Assembly (NCBI RefSeq): GCF_000196315.1
Contig: NC_014230.1
Span: forward strand, 930,001 to 994,000
Direction: 5' to 3'
Length of the DNA stretch: 64,000 nucleotides
Source: Croceibacter atlanticus HTCC2559
GTDB lineage: Bacteria > Bacteroidota > Bacteroidia > Flavobacteriales > Flavobacteriaceae
A model generated the notes under the pieces. The model was given only the letters and a program-made list of their open reading frames with translations, had not been told where the DNA came from and ran no database searches. The translations under genes were made by a program, and so were the position numbers. Shown here piece after piece: positions 38,151-45,512 of the stretch; position 1 is the stretch's first letter; each line of letters opens with the position of its first letter.

Positions 38151-38657
38151 ATGGAAAAAGAATATTATAGAGTATATGAGATAAGTAAAATGTATAAAAT
38201 TACTTCTAGGTATGTAAGAACTAAGATTAAACAGTTAAATGATTCTGGTAAATTCAATAATAGAATAGAAAAGGATAGTGAAGGTCAATGGCTCGTCCAT
38301 CATTTAGCCTTACCGCTATTTAAAAGACAAAGAAAACAGAAACAATCTTATTATGCTTTAACAGTAACCTTCAATAATGATTACACCAATGAAGATGTTG
38401 AAACTGTTATGAATTGGGTATGCAACAGGACAGGGTTGAACGATTTGGAGTTTTACTACACTATTGAAAAAGGTTTGAAGACAGATAAGACCCACGTACA
38501 TTCCTTTACTAACTGTAAGACAAAAAGAAAACTAATTGAGAATTTAAGACTAGGATTCTCTAAAGTAGGGTACAAAGAAGTGCCTGTATATGACCTTGAA
38601 GGGTGGAAAAATTACATTACCAAAGAGGGAAATAAAATAATAGAAATTAAAAACTAA
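38151..38657 (+). CDS. HTH plus HUH-endonuclease-like protein (putative replication initiator or relaxase)
   Basis: 168 aa in two parts. Residues 5-60 form a small helix-turn-helix (RVYEISKMYKITSRYVRTK) with a beta-wing ending in a basic stretch (FKRQRKQKQ). Residues 67-160 show the three motifs of HUH rolling-circle initiators in order: YYALTVTFNN (motif 1, 67-76), THVHSFTN with the His-x-His metal pair His115/His117 (motif 2), and WKNYITKEG with candidate nucleophile Tyr155 and Lys158 (motif 3, Y-x-x-K). YYTIEKG before motif 2 also fits. It is smaller than most Rep proteins and lacks a helicase. It may replicate or mobilize the island, or act as a transposase-like enzyme. It is followed 5 bp later by a small acidic gene. 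The assignment is by motif only. Confidence 0.6.
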   Translation: MEKEYYRVYEISKMYKITSRYVRTKIKQLNDSGKFNNRIEKDSEGQWLVHHLALPLFKRQRKQKQSYYALTVTFNNDYTNEDVETVMNWVCNRTGLNDLEFYYTIEKGLKTDKTHVHSFTNCKTKRKLIENLRLGFSKVGYKEVPVYDLEGWKNYITKEGNKIIEIKN

Positions 38658-38662
38658 AAACT

Positions 38663-38905
38663 ATGGAAACACTAGAAAATAACCCAAGATTGCATTTTCT
38701 GCTTAAAGAATTTGTACTAATCAATTACGAATCCGATGCTGACACTTCGGAAAATGTTCTTTTAAGAGAATACAACTTTTTAAATGATACCAATCAACTA
38801 AACCTATTGTTCGAGCTTGAAACATTATTAACCCAATGGGATAAGGATAAAAGTTATGATGAGGTGAGGACTGCATACTTCAACCTACCATTGCACCAGA
38901 GATAA
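38663..38905 (+). CDS. small acidic protein, unknown function
   Basis: 80 aa, 5 bp after the HUH-like gene and surely co-transcribed with it. It is acidic and probably helical (FLLKEFVLINYESDADTSEN, LNLLFELETLLTQWDKDKSY). I recognise no domain. The position suggests a partner or regulator of the HUH-like protein; this is inference. Confidence 0.55.
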   Translation: METLENNPRLHFLLKEFVLINYESDADTSENVLLREYNFLNDTNQLNLLFELETLLTQWDKDKSYDEVRTAYFNLPLHQR

Positions 38906-38913
38906 CCTCTCTT

Positions 38914-39025
38914 ATTATAGCCGTCAATGGTTTTCGATATATCACAATCAATATGGCGCAAAAAAAATTTCTGAAATTTTTGTACCAAAATGCACCAAGC
39001 GTACGGGTTTAAGACAGGCTATAAT
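38914..39025. repeat. long-spaced 9-bp inverted repeat enclosing a short hairpin
   Basis: ATTATAGCC (38914-38922) recurs inverted as GGCTATAAT (39017-39025). Between them AAAAATTT (38963-38970) pairs with AAATTTTT (38974-38981) around CTG. The region follows the stop of the 80-aa gene by a few bases and precedes a 50-aa frame. It could fold into a stable RNA with a long basal stem or be a DNA site; the hairpin plus T-run may alternatively act as a weak terminator. Confidence 0.4.
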
Positions 39026-39096
39026 TTAATAAATGTTTGATTTTAATAGTGTTAACAGCAATGTAGTCAGACAGCTAAAGATAATATTACTGAAAA

Positions 39097-39249
39097 ATGG
39101 ATTTAGATGAGAAAATACAGCTAAAGCAAAAGGAACTATCCCTATCGGATAGTCCAGAGAAAAAAAGCCAAATACAACAGGAATTAAAAAAGCTCCAACT
39201 GCGTAAAGAGATTGAAGCTATTAAAAGGCGTATAGAGCAGATTAACTAG
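39097..39249 (+). CDS. small coiled-coil protein
   Basis: 50 aa (ATG 39097, TAG 39247-39249). The sequence MDLDEKIQLKQKELSLSD continues into a charged helix with heptad-spaced Leu/Ile (LKKLQLRKEIEAIKRRIEQ), a classic short coiled coil. Its end overlaps the stop of the oppositely oriented 79-aa gene by 8 bp. No homologous family is recognised; expression is not proven. Confidence 0.4.
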   Translation: MDLDEKIQLKQKELSLSDSPEKKSQIQQELKKLQLRKEIEAIKRRIEQIN

Positions 39250-39481
39250 AAGGGTAAAGGATGGAAGATACTCTATCTTTCATCTCACCTTGTAGTTTTG
39301 CTAAAATCTTTGTTTTGTAGGATTCTCGAATTTGATTGTGTTCTACAAAGGCTTCATTGTTATAGCTCCATTGATTTTCATCCCAAAATCGTTTAATTCT
39401 GCCATCTTCGTAAAATGTAAAATCATTATCCTTCATTCCGTCACCGATATGAACGGTGCAAATTATATTATCATTTTCCAT
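39242..39481 (-). CDS. small protein, third gene of the recombinase operon
   Basis: 79 aa (MENDNIICTVHIGDGMKDND). It begins 2 bp after the stop of the GIY-YIG gene on the same strand, so it is the last gene of a three-gene operon. The N-terminal half looks like beta-strands (IICTVHIGD, DFTFYEDGRIKRFW) and the C-terminal half like one helix (IRESYKTKILAKLQGEMKD). No domain is recognised. Confidence 0.5.
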   Translation of the reverse strand: MENDNIICTVHIGDGMKDNDFTFYEDGRIKRFWDENQWSYNNEAFVEHNQIRESYKTKILAKLQGEMKDRVSSILYPSS

Positions 39482-39483
39482 AA

Positions 39484-40029
39484 CTATTGTCTTCCAATTA
39501 ATGGGTTAATTTTATTTCTAAGATATGATTCGACTTTTGGTAAAATCATATTGTAATTGACTACTTCAATTTTAACGGTACTAAGTCTAAACTCTGCATC
39601 CAACAAATTTTCTCTAGAATGTAGCTTCATTGCGAATGTAGGTTTATGCAACTCTTTATAAAGGTGATTATGAACCCTTCCACCTATTTGTTTTGATTTA
39701 CCTATGTAAATAGGCATCCATTCCAACAACTCATTATGTGCCTTGATTCTTTTCTTAGTAAAATTTGGTGTAAACTTTCTTTTATAACGTTCGGCTTCCC
39801 ATCCTTCCTTAAAAGAGGTTAACCAATGGTTGTAATCAAGATTTTCAAAATCTGTTTTTACTTCAAAAAGATAAACTCCCGAATAAACAATATCATTCCA
39901 AGGAATATCGTCTTTGGCTGTTCTAGGGGTAAATTCGCAAATAGGCTTGAATACTAAAGATTCTGCTATTGTTGTTATTTGCTTTGCGTGAGCTTTTAAA
40001 CTATTGTCAACATCATTTAGTGTAATCAT
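39484..40029 (-). CDS. GIY-YIG family nuclease-like protein
   Basis: 181 aa. The GIY-YIG catalytic core is recognisable: GVYLF at residues 51-55 (the GIY strand), MPIYIGKS with YIG at 108-110, the arginine of GGRVHNHL (Arg118), and VESYLRNKINPLIGRQ at the C-terminus, with the metal-binding Glu167 and the Asn-Pro of the terminal motif. The long stretch between GIY and YIG (about 55 residues) is larger than in small UvrC-type or Slx4-type members, so an insertion is present. Its start overlaps the serine recombinase stop by 4 bp (ATGA). DNA cleavage is likely; whether it acts in recombination, defence or as a restriction enzyme is unknown. Confidence 0.7.
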   Translation of the reverse strand: MITLNDVDNSLKAHAKQITTIAESLVFKPICEFTPRTAKDDIPWNDIVYSGVYLFEVKTDFENLDYNHWLTSFKEGWEAERYKRKFTPNFTKKRIKAHNELLEWMPIYIGKSKQIGGRVHNHLYKELHKPTFAMKLHSRENLLDAEFRLSTVKIEVVNYNMILPKVESYLRNKINPLIGRQ

Positions 40030-40619
40030 ACAGCTAAAATAGCTTTAACTTTCTGAACTGTACCTAAAGAGCATTCGGCAATTTTAGCCGTGTCTCTAAG
40101 AGAATTGCCCTTTTTTAATGATTTAATTACATTTGGATATTTAGATAAAAATTCTTCTTTAGCTTCAACAGAACCACGAACACGACCTTTGTAAGTGCCT
40201 TTTGCCTTTGCAATAGCAATACCTTCACGCTGACGTTCAAGTAAAGTCTCACGTTCCATTTGCGCTACATTACCCATAACACTTATTATGAGATTGAAGG
40301 TGCTATTAGGTTTTCCATCAACAAGGCTCGTAATGCCGAGATTGTCAACCATTAGATTAACGCCATTGTCTGTAAAGAATTGAACTGTTTGGAGTATGTC
40401 GATGAGGTTTCTACCAAGTCGGTCAATACTAGAAACAGACACGTAAGTAATTTTTCCAGATTTGATATCTTCCGTTAGTTCCTGACCTTTTGGTCTTGTA
40501 GTAAAAAGTACTGACCCACTAATTACATCGTTGTAAATGATTTCACCTTTAGCTTGTTTGGCTAATTGACGTTCGATGTTCTGATTTGCTGTACTTATTC
40601 TGTTGTATCGTGCCTTCAT
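40026..40619 (-). CDS. serine recombinase (resolvase/invertase family)
   Basis: 197 aa from the ATG at 40619; an upstream in-frame TTG is less likely because the protein then begins with the expected MKARYNRIST. Catalytic Ser9 lies in YNRISTANQN, and the core continues with SVSSIDRLGRNLIDILQTV (the arginine-rich motif) and AQMERETLLERQREGIAIAK (long helix E), followed by a C-terminal HTH (NSLRDTAKIAECSLGTVQKV). This is the short resolvase/invertase architecture, not a large serine integrase. It starts a three-gene operon with a GIY-YIG nuclease. I see no obvious flanking inverted repeats that it would invert. Confidence 0.88.
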   Translation of the reverse strand: MKARYNRISTANQNIERQLAKQAKGEIIYNDVISGSVLFTTRPKGQELTEDIKSGKITYVSVSSIDRLGRNLIDILQTVQFFTDNGVNLMVDNLGITSLVDGKPNSTFNLIISVMGNVAQMERETLLERQREGIAIAKAKGTYKGRVRGSVEAKEEFLSKYPNVIKSLKKGNSLRDTAKIAECSLGTVQKVKAILAV

Positions 40620-40781
40620 ATCTGAAATATTATAAATCAAAGATACCAGGTTTATTTTGATGTATCAAATTTAGGGTGGTTTTATTTAGTACATTAAAAT
40701 ATATTATAATTACTAATTTGGGTGTTTAAAACTGTACTACGTTTAAATTGTAATCTAAATTTAATACATTATTTTGAGGTC

Positions 40782-41795
40782 ATGACAATTGAAAAATACC
40801 AACAACATATTGCTAACCTTATTCAAAACACACCTGTGGTATCAGGAGATGTTTTTGACCCTGAGTTTACACCAGATATAGACGACTATTTAAATACGTT
40901 TGAATTTTATCAAGAAGCTTTGAGACAACATGCGGATTTCGGTATTGAACCTGCCTACTTGTTTTTTAGAAACGATTTCAGTTTAAATGCAGGAGCTACG
41001 AAAACAGATGATAACATATTTTTAGTTTCCATTAATATGGGAACAATTAACTGGCTTATTACAAGATTAAAGAACAATACGGATTTAGTTACAAGTACAG
41101 ATGTTAACTTATTTAATATTTTAACTCCGTATCTTGACATACCAATTAATCGCCTACTATACCAATCTTGCTGTCATTATACATTTTATCATGAGATGGC
41201 CCATCTTGTTCAAGACTCTGATTTATTACAAGAAACTCTAAGCGAGAATCCAGAAGGAGTTGAGGATTTTAATATAGACCGTCATTTATTAGAGATAGAT
41301 GCAGACACTTTCAGCGCATTATGTTTAGGAACTCACATAATACAATATTGCGAAAGGATTTTCGGTCAAAACTACAATCGAGAAAATTTGGAAGCTCTAG
41401 TCGTAATGTTTTCAATAGGTATTTTTCTATATCTCCTTTCATTTTCGGGAAATTCAGAGCAATTTTATTTGCGTGAATCAACACACCCACATCCTGCAAT
41501 AAGAATCACTAACTTTTTAATGGTTCTTACACATTATTGCAATAATTCTTTAGAAGCAAGAGATAAAGGCTTCACAATCAATCAAGGTAATATGTTTATT
41601 TATGCGATGGAAATTGCAGAGGAGCTTCAAGATTTCTTTTTTGAAAATCAAACTGTATCAACGTTCAGACAGACTATGATTGATAATAGAATAGAAGCAG
41701 TAGCATATTTAGGAGATTTAGTTGAAACAAATAATGTTTCAATAGACACCGCAACGCACAAATGGAATCTAAGACATCAAAACCAAAACAATTAG
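40782..41795 (+). CDS. HExxH zinc metallopeptidase-like protein, unknown family
   Basis: 337 aa from the ATG at 40782 (MTIEKYQQHIANLI); a GTG at 40722 would add 20 unconvincing residues. The zinc motif is FYHEMAHLVQ with HEMAH at 137-141, and a likely third ligand is the Glu of LLEIDADTFSA (about residue 171), so it looks like a gluzincin. A hydrophobic stretch follows (LEALVVMFSIGIFLYLLSFS, about 203-222), then STHPHPAIRITNFL, a pattern reminiscent of M48-type peptidases. No signal peptide. It is a lone gene divergent from the recombinase operon. The target is unknown; in an island it might process a regulator, as ImmA-type peptidases do. Confidence 0.6.
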   Translation: MTIEKYQQHIANLIQNTPVVSGDVFDPEFTPDIDDYLNTFEFYQEALRQHADFGIEPAYLFFRNDFSLNAGATKTDDNIFLVSINMGTINWLITRLKNNTDLVTSTDVNLFNILTPYLDIPINRLLYQSCCHYTFYHEMAHLVQDSDLLQETLSENPEGVEDFNIDRHLLEIDADTFSALCLGTHIIQYCERIFGQNYNRENLEALVVMFSIGIFLYLLSFSGNSEQFYLRESTHPHPAIRITNFLMVLTHYCNNSLEARDKGFTINQGNMFIYAMEIAEELQDFFFENQTVSTFRQTMIDNRIEAVAYLGDLVETNNVSIDTATHKWNLRHQNQNN

Positions 41796-41962
41796 TTTCT
41801 AATAGGCTTGACATTTAAGTCAATTAGGGTAAAATTTTATTAAGTTTAAACAAACAGAGAAGATTTTGGTAAAGTGGTTTGTATCCCATGCAACATGATT
41901 CATTATCAATCATTTGAAGTATTCTGAGAAAGAGTTAATTTAGACACCTAATTTTAAAAAAA

Positions 41963-42991
41963 ATGGCACATTGTAGAGATTGCAGACATCCAGATATATT
42001 CGGAAGCGATGGTAGATGTGAAGCATGTTGGGGTAGCGGAGAAGATGGTATTAAATCTTTAGTGGATGGAGCAATAAGTGCAGTTACAGGTCTTGACCAT
42101 GAAAAAGCAGATTGCGAGGTTTGTTCTGGTACTGGGCAATGTCAAACTTGTGGAGGAACAGGTTACGTTAAGGACATGCCTGATGAAGATGATATTGAGG
42201 TTGATTCCAACATCGCAACGAATTATGATTCGTACAGTTCGGATGACTATGATTACAGCGATTATGACTATGGCTCAACAACCAGTAGTAGCACTTATTC
42301 CTCTCCAAGAAGAAAAACAAGTAGCTCACAAAGTGGATATATAATTCCGATTATTATATTGTGTGTTTTATGCTATGGTGGATGGTATCTATACGACAAT
42401 GTATCACAAAAAAATGAAAGGAAAAGACACTATCAAGAGCTTCAACAAGGGCAGAATAATATAAATCGGCAGGTCTATGTTAATAAAAACAATATCAATA
42501 TTTATTCTGGAACACGTACACCGAATAGTTTATTAAATACTCAGGTCATTGATAAACTGAACTACAAAAATCAAGTTACAGCAAAGTATTCAATCCTTGG
42601 AACGAATTGGGTTTATGTTGATTATATTAAAGGCGGTCAAAGAAATGTCGGTTATGTAAGGCAGAGTGATATCGCTTACGATAAGCACTTTGATAGAACT
42701 TATAACGGAAACATTTATTTCAGATTCTCTTACGGAAAGTATCATACTTTAGATTCACAAACGAAGCAAAGTCTGGATGCTACATTCAAAAAAATATCAA
42801 AGTATAATGACCCAATCATCGTAGAAATAGCGAATTATGAAAATACAGGTGCTACCATAAATTATCTCTATTCATCTATTCGACCTTTCGCAAAGAAGTA
42901 TGATATCACAAATATCAAACATAGATTTTTACGACAGAATAAAAATCGTAAAGAGCGCACAAACTATTTCATTGTGAGAACAAATAAATGA
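41963..42991 (+). CDS. zinc-ribbon, transmembrane and SH3-like protein
   Basis: 342 aa with four parts. First, two cysteine knuckles: CRDC...CEAC (4, 7, 19, 22) and a DnaJ-like CEVCSGTGQCQTCGGTG (51, 54, 60, 63). Second, an acidic Asp/Tyr/Ser-rich linker at about 73-124. Third, one transmembrane helix at about 126-143 (YIIPIIILCVLCYGGWYLY). Fourth, an SH3b-like domain at about 170-238 (VYVNKNNINIYSG ... WVYVDYI ... GYVRQSDI), then an uncharacterised tail of 100 residues ending in basic residues. The zinc part is probably cytoplasmic. I do not recognise the combination, and no role is known to me. Confidence 0.6.
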   Translation: MAHCRDCRHPDIFGSDGRCEACWGSGEDGIKSLVDGAISAVTGLDHEKADCEVCSGTGQCQTCGGTGYVKDMPDEDDIEVDSNIATNYDSYSSDDYDYSDYDYGSTTSSSTYSSPRRKTSSSQSGYIIPIIILCVLCYGGWYLYDNVSQKNERKRHYQELQQGQNNINRQVYVNKNNINIYSGTRTPNSLLNTQVIDKLNYKNQVTAKYSILGTNWVYVDYIKGGQRNVGYVRQSDIAYDKHFDRTYNGNIYFRFSYGKYHTLDSQTKQSLDATFKKISKYNDPIIVEIANYENTGATINYLYSSIRPFAKKYDITNIKHRFLRQNKNRKERTNYFIVRTNK

Positions 42992-43028
42992 TTCATTAAG
43001 GATAAAAATTTAAAAAGAAGTCCTTTTC

Positions 43029-43150
43029 TATTTTTGTGCAAAATCGTTTTAGTCTAAAACCGAACGATATTCAACCTTTAAATGGTTATCAAGAATTAGG
43101 ATTAAGGTTGATTTATCTAGAAATCTGTGAGTGAGTTGTCATTGATAACC
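43029..43150. promoter_or_regulatory. promoter-like element, 15-bp palindrome and 9-bp inverted repeat
   Basis: A 264-bp gap precedes the 278-aa gene. It contains TATTTTTG at 43029-43036 (a good -7 box), the palindrome GTTTTAGTCTAAAAC at 43046-43060, and an inverted repeat GGTTATCAA (43084-43092) / TTGATAACC (43142-43150). A second -7-like TATCTTTA near 43231-43238 is nearer the gene. The palindrome looks like an operator for an HTH repressor; the long leader may alternatively be a small RNA. Confidence 0.4.
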
Positions 43151-43255
43151 TAAAAACAATATGCCTGAATAAATACCAAATGTTATGTTTAGTGTAAAAA
43201 TCACACAAGCCCATCTTATTTTAATTCTGCTATCTTTAGAAAATAAATTAGACCT

Positions 43256-44092
43256 ATGGACAAAACTTTAAAGTTTGATATTTTCAGATTTCATTTACTT
43301 CCCATCACAACTAAACAAACATCTCTTTTCGGTGAAAATATCACCTATGAAGAGTTGGTGCAGAAAAAGAATGAAGTGTTTAATAAATTTGTTGAGGATT
43401 TGCAAAATATAAATACTGGACTGCCTTTAGAGCTGTTCAGCTATGAGGATGATAGTTTTCTGTTTAGAATCGCAAACCCCAAAAAAACTATAATCTATAA
43501 AGACTTTAAAGAAATTGTAGAGAAAACAGAACCATACGTTTTTCTAGCCATCAATACGAATGATGATGTTCAAAAAATTGGTATTAGCCATAATCCAGAA
43601 GCATTCAGTACCACGACTGTAACTAAAAATGCAGTTTTAAAGATTTTTAATAAGTATTTGAACCAAAACAGTCTAAGTATTGAGCTAGAACAGATTTTTG
43701 AGGAGAATAAGTTTTGGAGTGTAGCCAATAAATATCAAGGGCGGATAAAACTGATTGATTTTGAAATCATTAAACCCAATATGTCGAGGATTTCACAATC
43801 CATTAAAGCTACCTTAAAGCCCTTGATTCAAAATACTAATAGCCATAAAACGCACGTAAAACTTTCCGCACCTGAACAGGGAGTACTAGAAAATATTGAT
43901 AAAGAGAATAAGCAAGTTGAGGGATTGGTGAGCTATTCTAGTGAAGGTGGTGGCAACATCACCATGAAGGTATTAGGCTTAAAAAGTAGAATCAAAACAA
44001 AGAATATGGCTAAAACCAAAAAAATCAATGAACTCCAACTTAAAGGCTCACCAGAACAAATCATCAAGGTTTGGAAAGATATTGTAGAATAG
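43256..44092 (+). CDS. unknown soluble protein, first gene of a two-gene unit
   Basis: 278 aa, no signal peptide or membrane segment. The N-terminal part is a beta/alpha region (FDIFRFHLLPITTKQTSLF, then SFLFRIANPKKT, PYVFLAINTNDDVQKIGIS). The C-terminal 100 residues are basic and include VKLSAPEQGVLENIDKENKQ and a Gly-rich SSEGGGNITMKV, then KTKKINELQLKG. I do not recognise the family. The next gene, for a multi-pass membrane protein, begins 3 bp after the stop, so the two act together. A cytoplasmic sensor plus membrane effector would be a reasonable model in a defence setting; this is inference. Confidence 0.5.
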   Translation: MDKTLKFDIFRFHLLPITTKQTSLFGENITYEELVQKKNEVFNKFVEDLQNINTGLPLELFSYEDDSFLFRIANPKKTIIYKDFKEIVEKTEPYVFLAINTNDDVQKIGISHNPEAFSTTTVTKNAVLKIFNKYLNQNSLSIELEQIFEENKFWSVANKYQGRIKLIDFEIIKPNMSRISQSIKATLKPLIQNTNSHKTHVKLSAPEQGVLENIDKENKQVEGLVSYSSEGGGNITMKVLGLKSRIKTKNMAKTKKINELQLKGSPEQIIKVWKDIVE

Positions 44093-44095
44093 AGA

Positions 44096-44548
44096 ATGTT
44101 AGACCAAATAAAAGATATTGCCCTATACCTAGTCTTAGGTCTGATAATAAATCTGCTATCGTTTTTCTTAGCTAATGACTATCTAGTTAATTATCTCTTA
44201 GACAATCTTATAACCATTCAATTAACTCTTTTAGCTATCAATACTGCTACCTCTGGTTTGGTAGTGTCCAAAATGCAAGATATTAAAAAAGAAAACCCTC
44301 ATCTGGACTTAAAACCTATTTCTAAATCACTTCTGGATTCATTGAAAGAGCAAATTATTTTGATAATCGTTGCAATCGCCTTACTAATAATTATTGACAG
44401 CCAAATAACCGAAAAACTAGAGTACACAAAATATTTTGACTTTGGTTTAGAGGTGTTTCTTATTGGTGTATTTATAAACTCTGTTCAGATTTTATGGGAT
44501 ACGGGAAAAGCAATTTTTGTTATGATTGATATGACCAATACGGATTAG
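44096..44548 (+). CDS. multi-pass membrane protein, second gene of a two-gene unit
   Basis: 150 aa. Hydrophobic segments at about 7-27 (IALYLVLGLIINLLSFFLA), 38-57, 86-101 (IILIIVAIALLIII) and 116-144 (FGLEVFLIGVFINSVQIL) predict four helices; a polar loop of about 25 residues lies in the middle (KMQDIKKENPHLDLKPISKS). No known domain. It begins 3 bp after the 278-aa gene. Its stop overlaps the stop of the convergent gene on the other strand by 3 bp. Confidence 0.55.
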   Translation: MLDQIKDIALYLVLGLIINLLSFFLANDYLVNYLLDNLITIQLTLLAINTATSGLVVSKMQDIKKENPHLDLKPISKSLLDSLKEQIILIIVAIALLIIIDSQITEKLEYTKYFDFGLEVFLIGVFINSVQILWDTGKAIFVMIDMTNTD

Positions 44549-45189
44549 TATTTCTTATTCCTTCTAGAGTTTTCATTGCGGTCAATTTGAGAGGAAATTT
44601 TCGCAACCGTTTGTTCACTCACAGTATTCCAATAGTCCTTTAACTGGGAAATTTGGCTAGTAGGTAAATTAGCAAGGTTGTTTAGGTAATCCTTATAAAA
44701 AATCCACGCTCTTTGATAATCTCTAGAGCAGTATTCATATCCAGAATTTTGAGAGTAATCGTAATCCTTAGCACACTTGTAAAATTTTTCAGCTTCAAAG
44801 TCTGCTTTGTTTTTCCAGTCAGAAAAAGTCCATTCAGATTTTTCTTTTCCATTGCTAAAAACCTCATCGTCATACATAGTCCTGTCAAAGTATTGTGCAA
44901 CTAAAAACAGTCCACCAATCACAACGACCGCAATAAGTAATATGGATGTGCCTTTGCCTTTAGATTTTGATTTTTCAAATTTGGATTTTTCGTTCATCAT
45001 ATACTTATTGATGAAGTCATTTTCGTCTTGGGTATATTGATACTTATTTGCACCCACTTGTCTTTTTAAGCGCAAATATTCTTTGATTTTTATGATTTCT
45101 TCTTCGGTTAAAGCATCTATTTCACCTACTTCTGGTGCAGGATGAAGCTTGTAATTTTTACCATGTCCAAATTTTTGTATAAAATTCAT
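44545..45189 (-). CDS. single-pass membrane protein, unknown function
   Basis: 214 aa. The N-terminal 80 residues are soluble and basic (about 66-80 rich in Lys/Ser: KSKFEKSKSKGKG), then one strong transmembrane helix at about 82-99 (SILLIAVVVIGGLFLVAQ) and a C-terminal domain of 110 residues with two cysteines (FYKCAKDY, YEYCSRDY) and many aromatic residues that suggest a small helical domain, perhaps outside the membrane. Family not recognised. It overlaps the convergent membrane-protein gene by 4 bp at the 3' end. Confidence 0.5.
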   Translation of the reverse strand: MNFIQKFGHGKNYKLHPAPEVGEIDALTEEEIIKIKEYLRLKRQVGANKYQYTQDENDFINKYMMNEKSKFEKSKSKGKGTSILLIAVVVIGGLFLVAQYFDRTMYDDEVFSNGKEKSEWTFSDWKNKADFEAEKFYKCAKDYDYSQNSGYEYCSRDYQRAWIFYKDYLNNLANLPTSQISQLKDYWNTVSEQTVAKISSQIDRNENSRRNKKY

Positions 45190-45270
45190 TTAAAATCTTT
45201 TTTTCAAATTTAGACAATGGTTATTATAAATCATAACCCTGTGTAAAGATGTATTCCGCACTTTACAACG

Positions 45271-45498
45271 GTGAAAACTTCCGATAAAAACTATTTAGAA
45301 AAGGTAGGTGAGAATATTGCCAAATTAAGACGAGAAAAAGAAATGTCTCAAATGGATGTTTGTGCCATTATTGATATGGATAAACCTAATTTATCTGCGA
45401 TTGAAAATGGAAGACAAAATGCAACCATACTAACTTTAAAAAAAATTGCTAACGCTCTTGAAGTGGATGTTAGCAATTTTTTTCTTTTTTCTGAATAG
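45271..45498 (+). CDS. Cro/CI-type HTH regulator (possible restriction-modification controller)
   Basis: 75 aa starting at GTG 45271; the HTH needs the first residues (YLEKVGENIAKLRREKEMSQMDV), so an internal ATG is unlikely. The five-helix Cro/CI fold is clear: MSQMDVCAIIDMDKPNLSAIENGRQNATILTLKKIANALEV. Its size and its position next to the restriction-modification genes fit a controller (C) protein. It faces the RM operon convergently, with 14 bp between the stops, which is less usual for a C gene, so the target may be another island promoter. Confidence 0.82.
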   Translation: MKTSDKNYLEKVGENIAKLRREKEMSQMDVCAIIDMDKPNLSAIENGRQNATILTLKKIANALEVDVSNFFLFSE

Positions 45499-45512
45499 TA
45501 GAGTTTTTGGCT

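Noticed and set aside
39332-39556. 74-aa plus-strand frame opposite the 79-aa and GIY-YIG genes
   Set aside because: Entirely antisense to two tightly packed operon genes and without any domain; treated as a shadow.
40026-40722. Invertible promoter controlled by the serine recombinase
   Set aside because: I looked for inverted repeats of about 15 bp or more around the recombinase gene and its divergent promoter region and found none.
43029-43255. Retron non-coding RNA
   Set aside because: The inverted repeats are suggestive, but no reverse-transcriptase gene (YxDD motif) occurs nearby.
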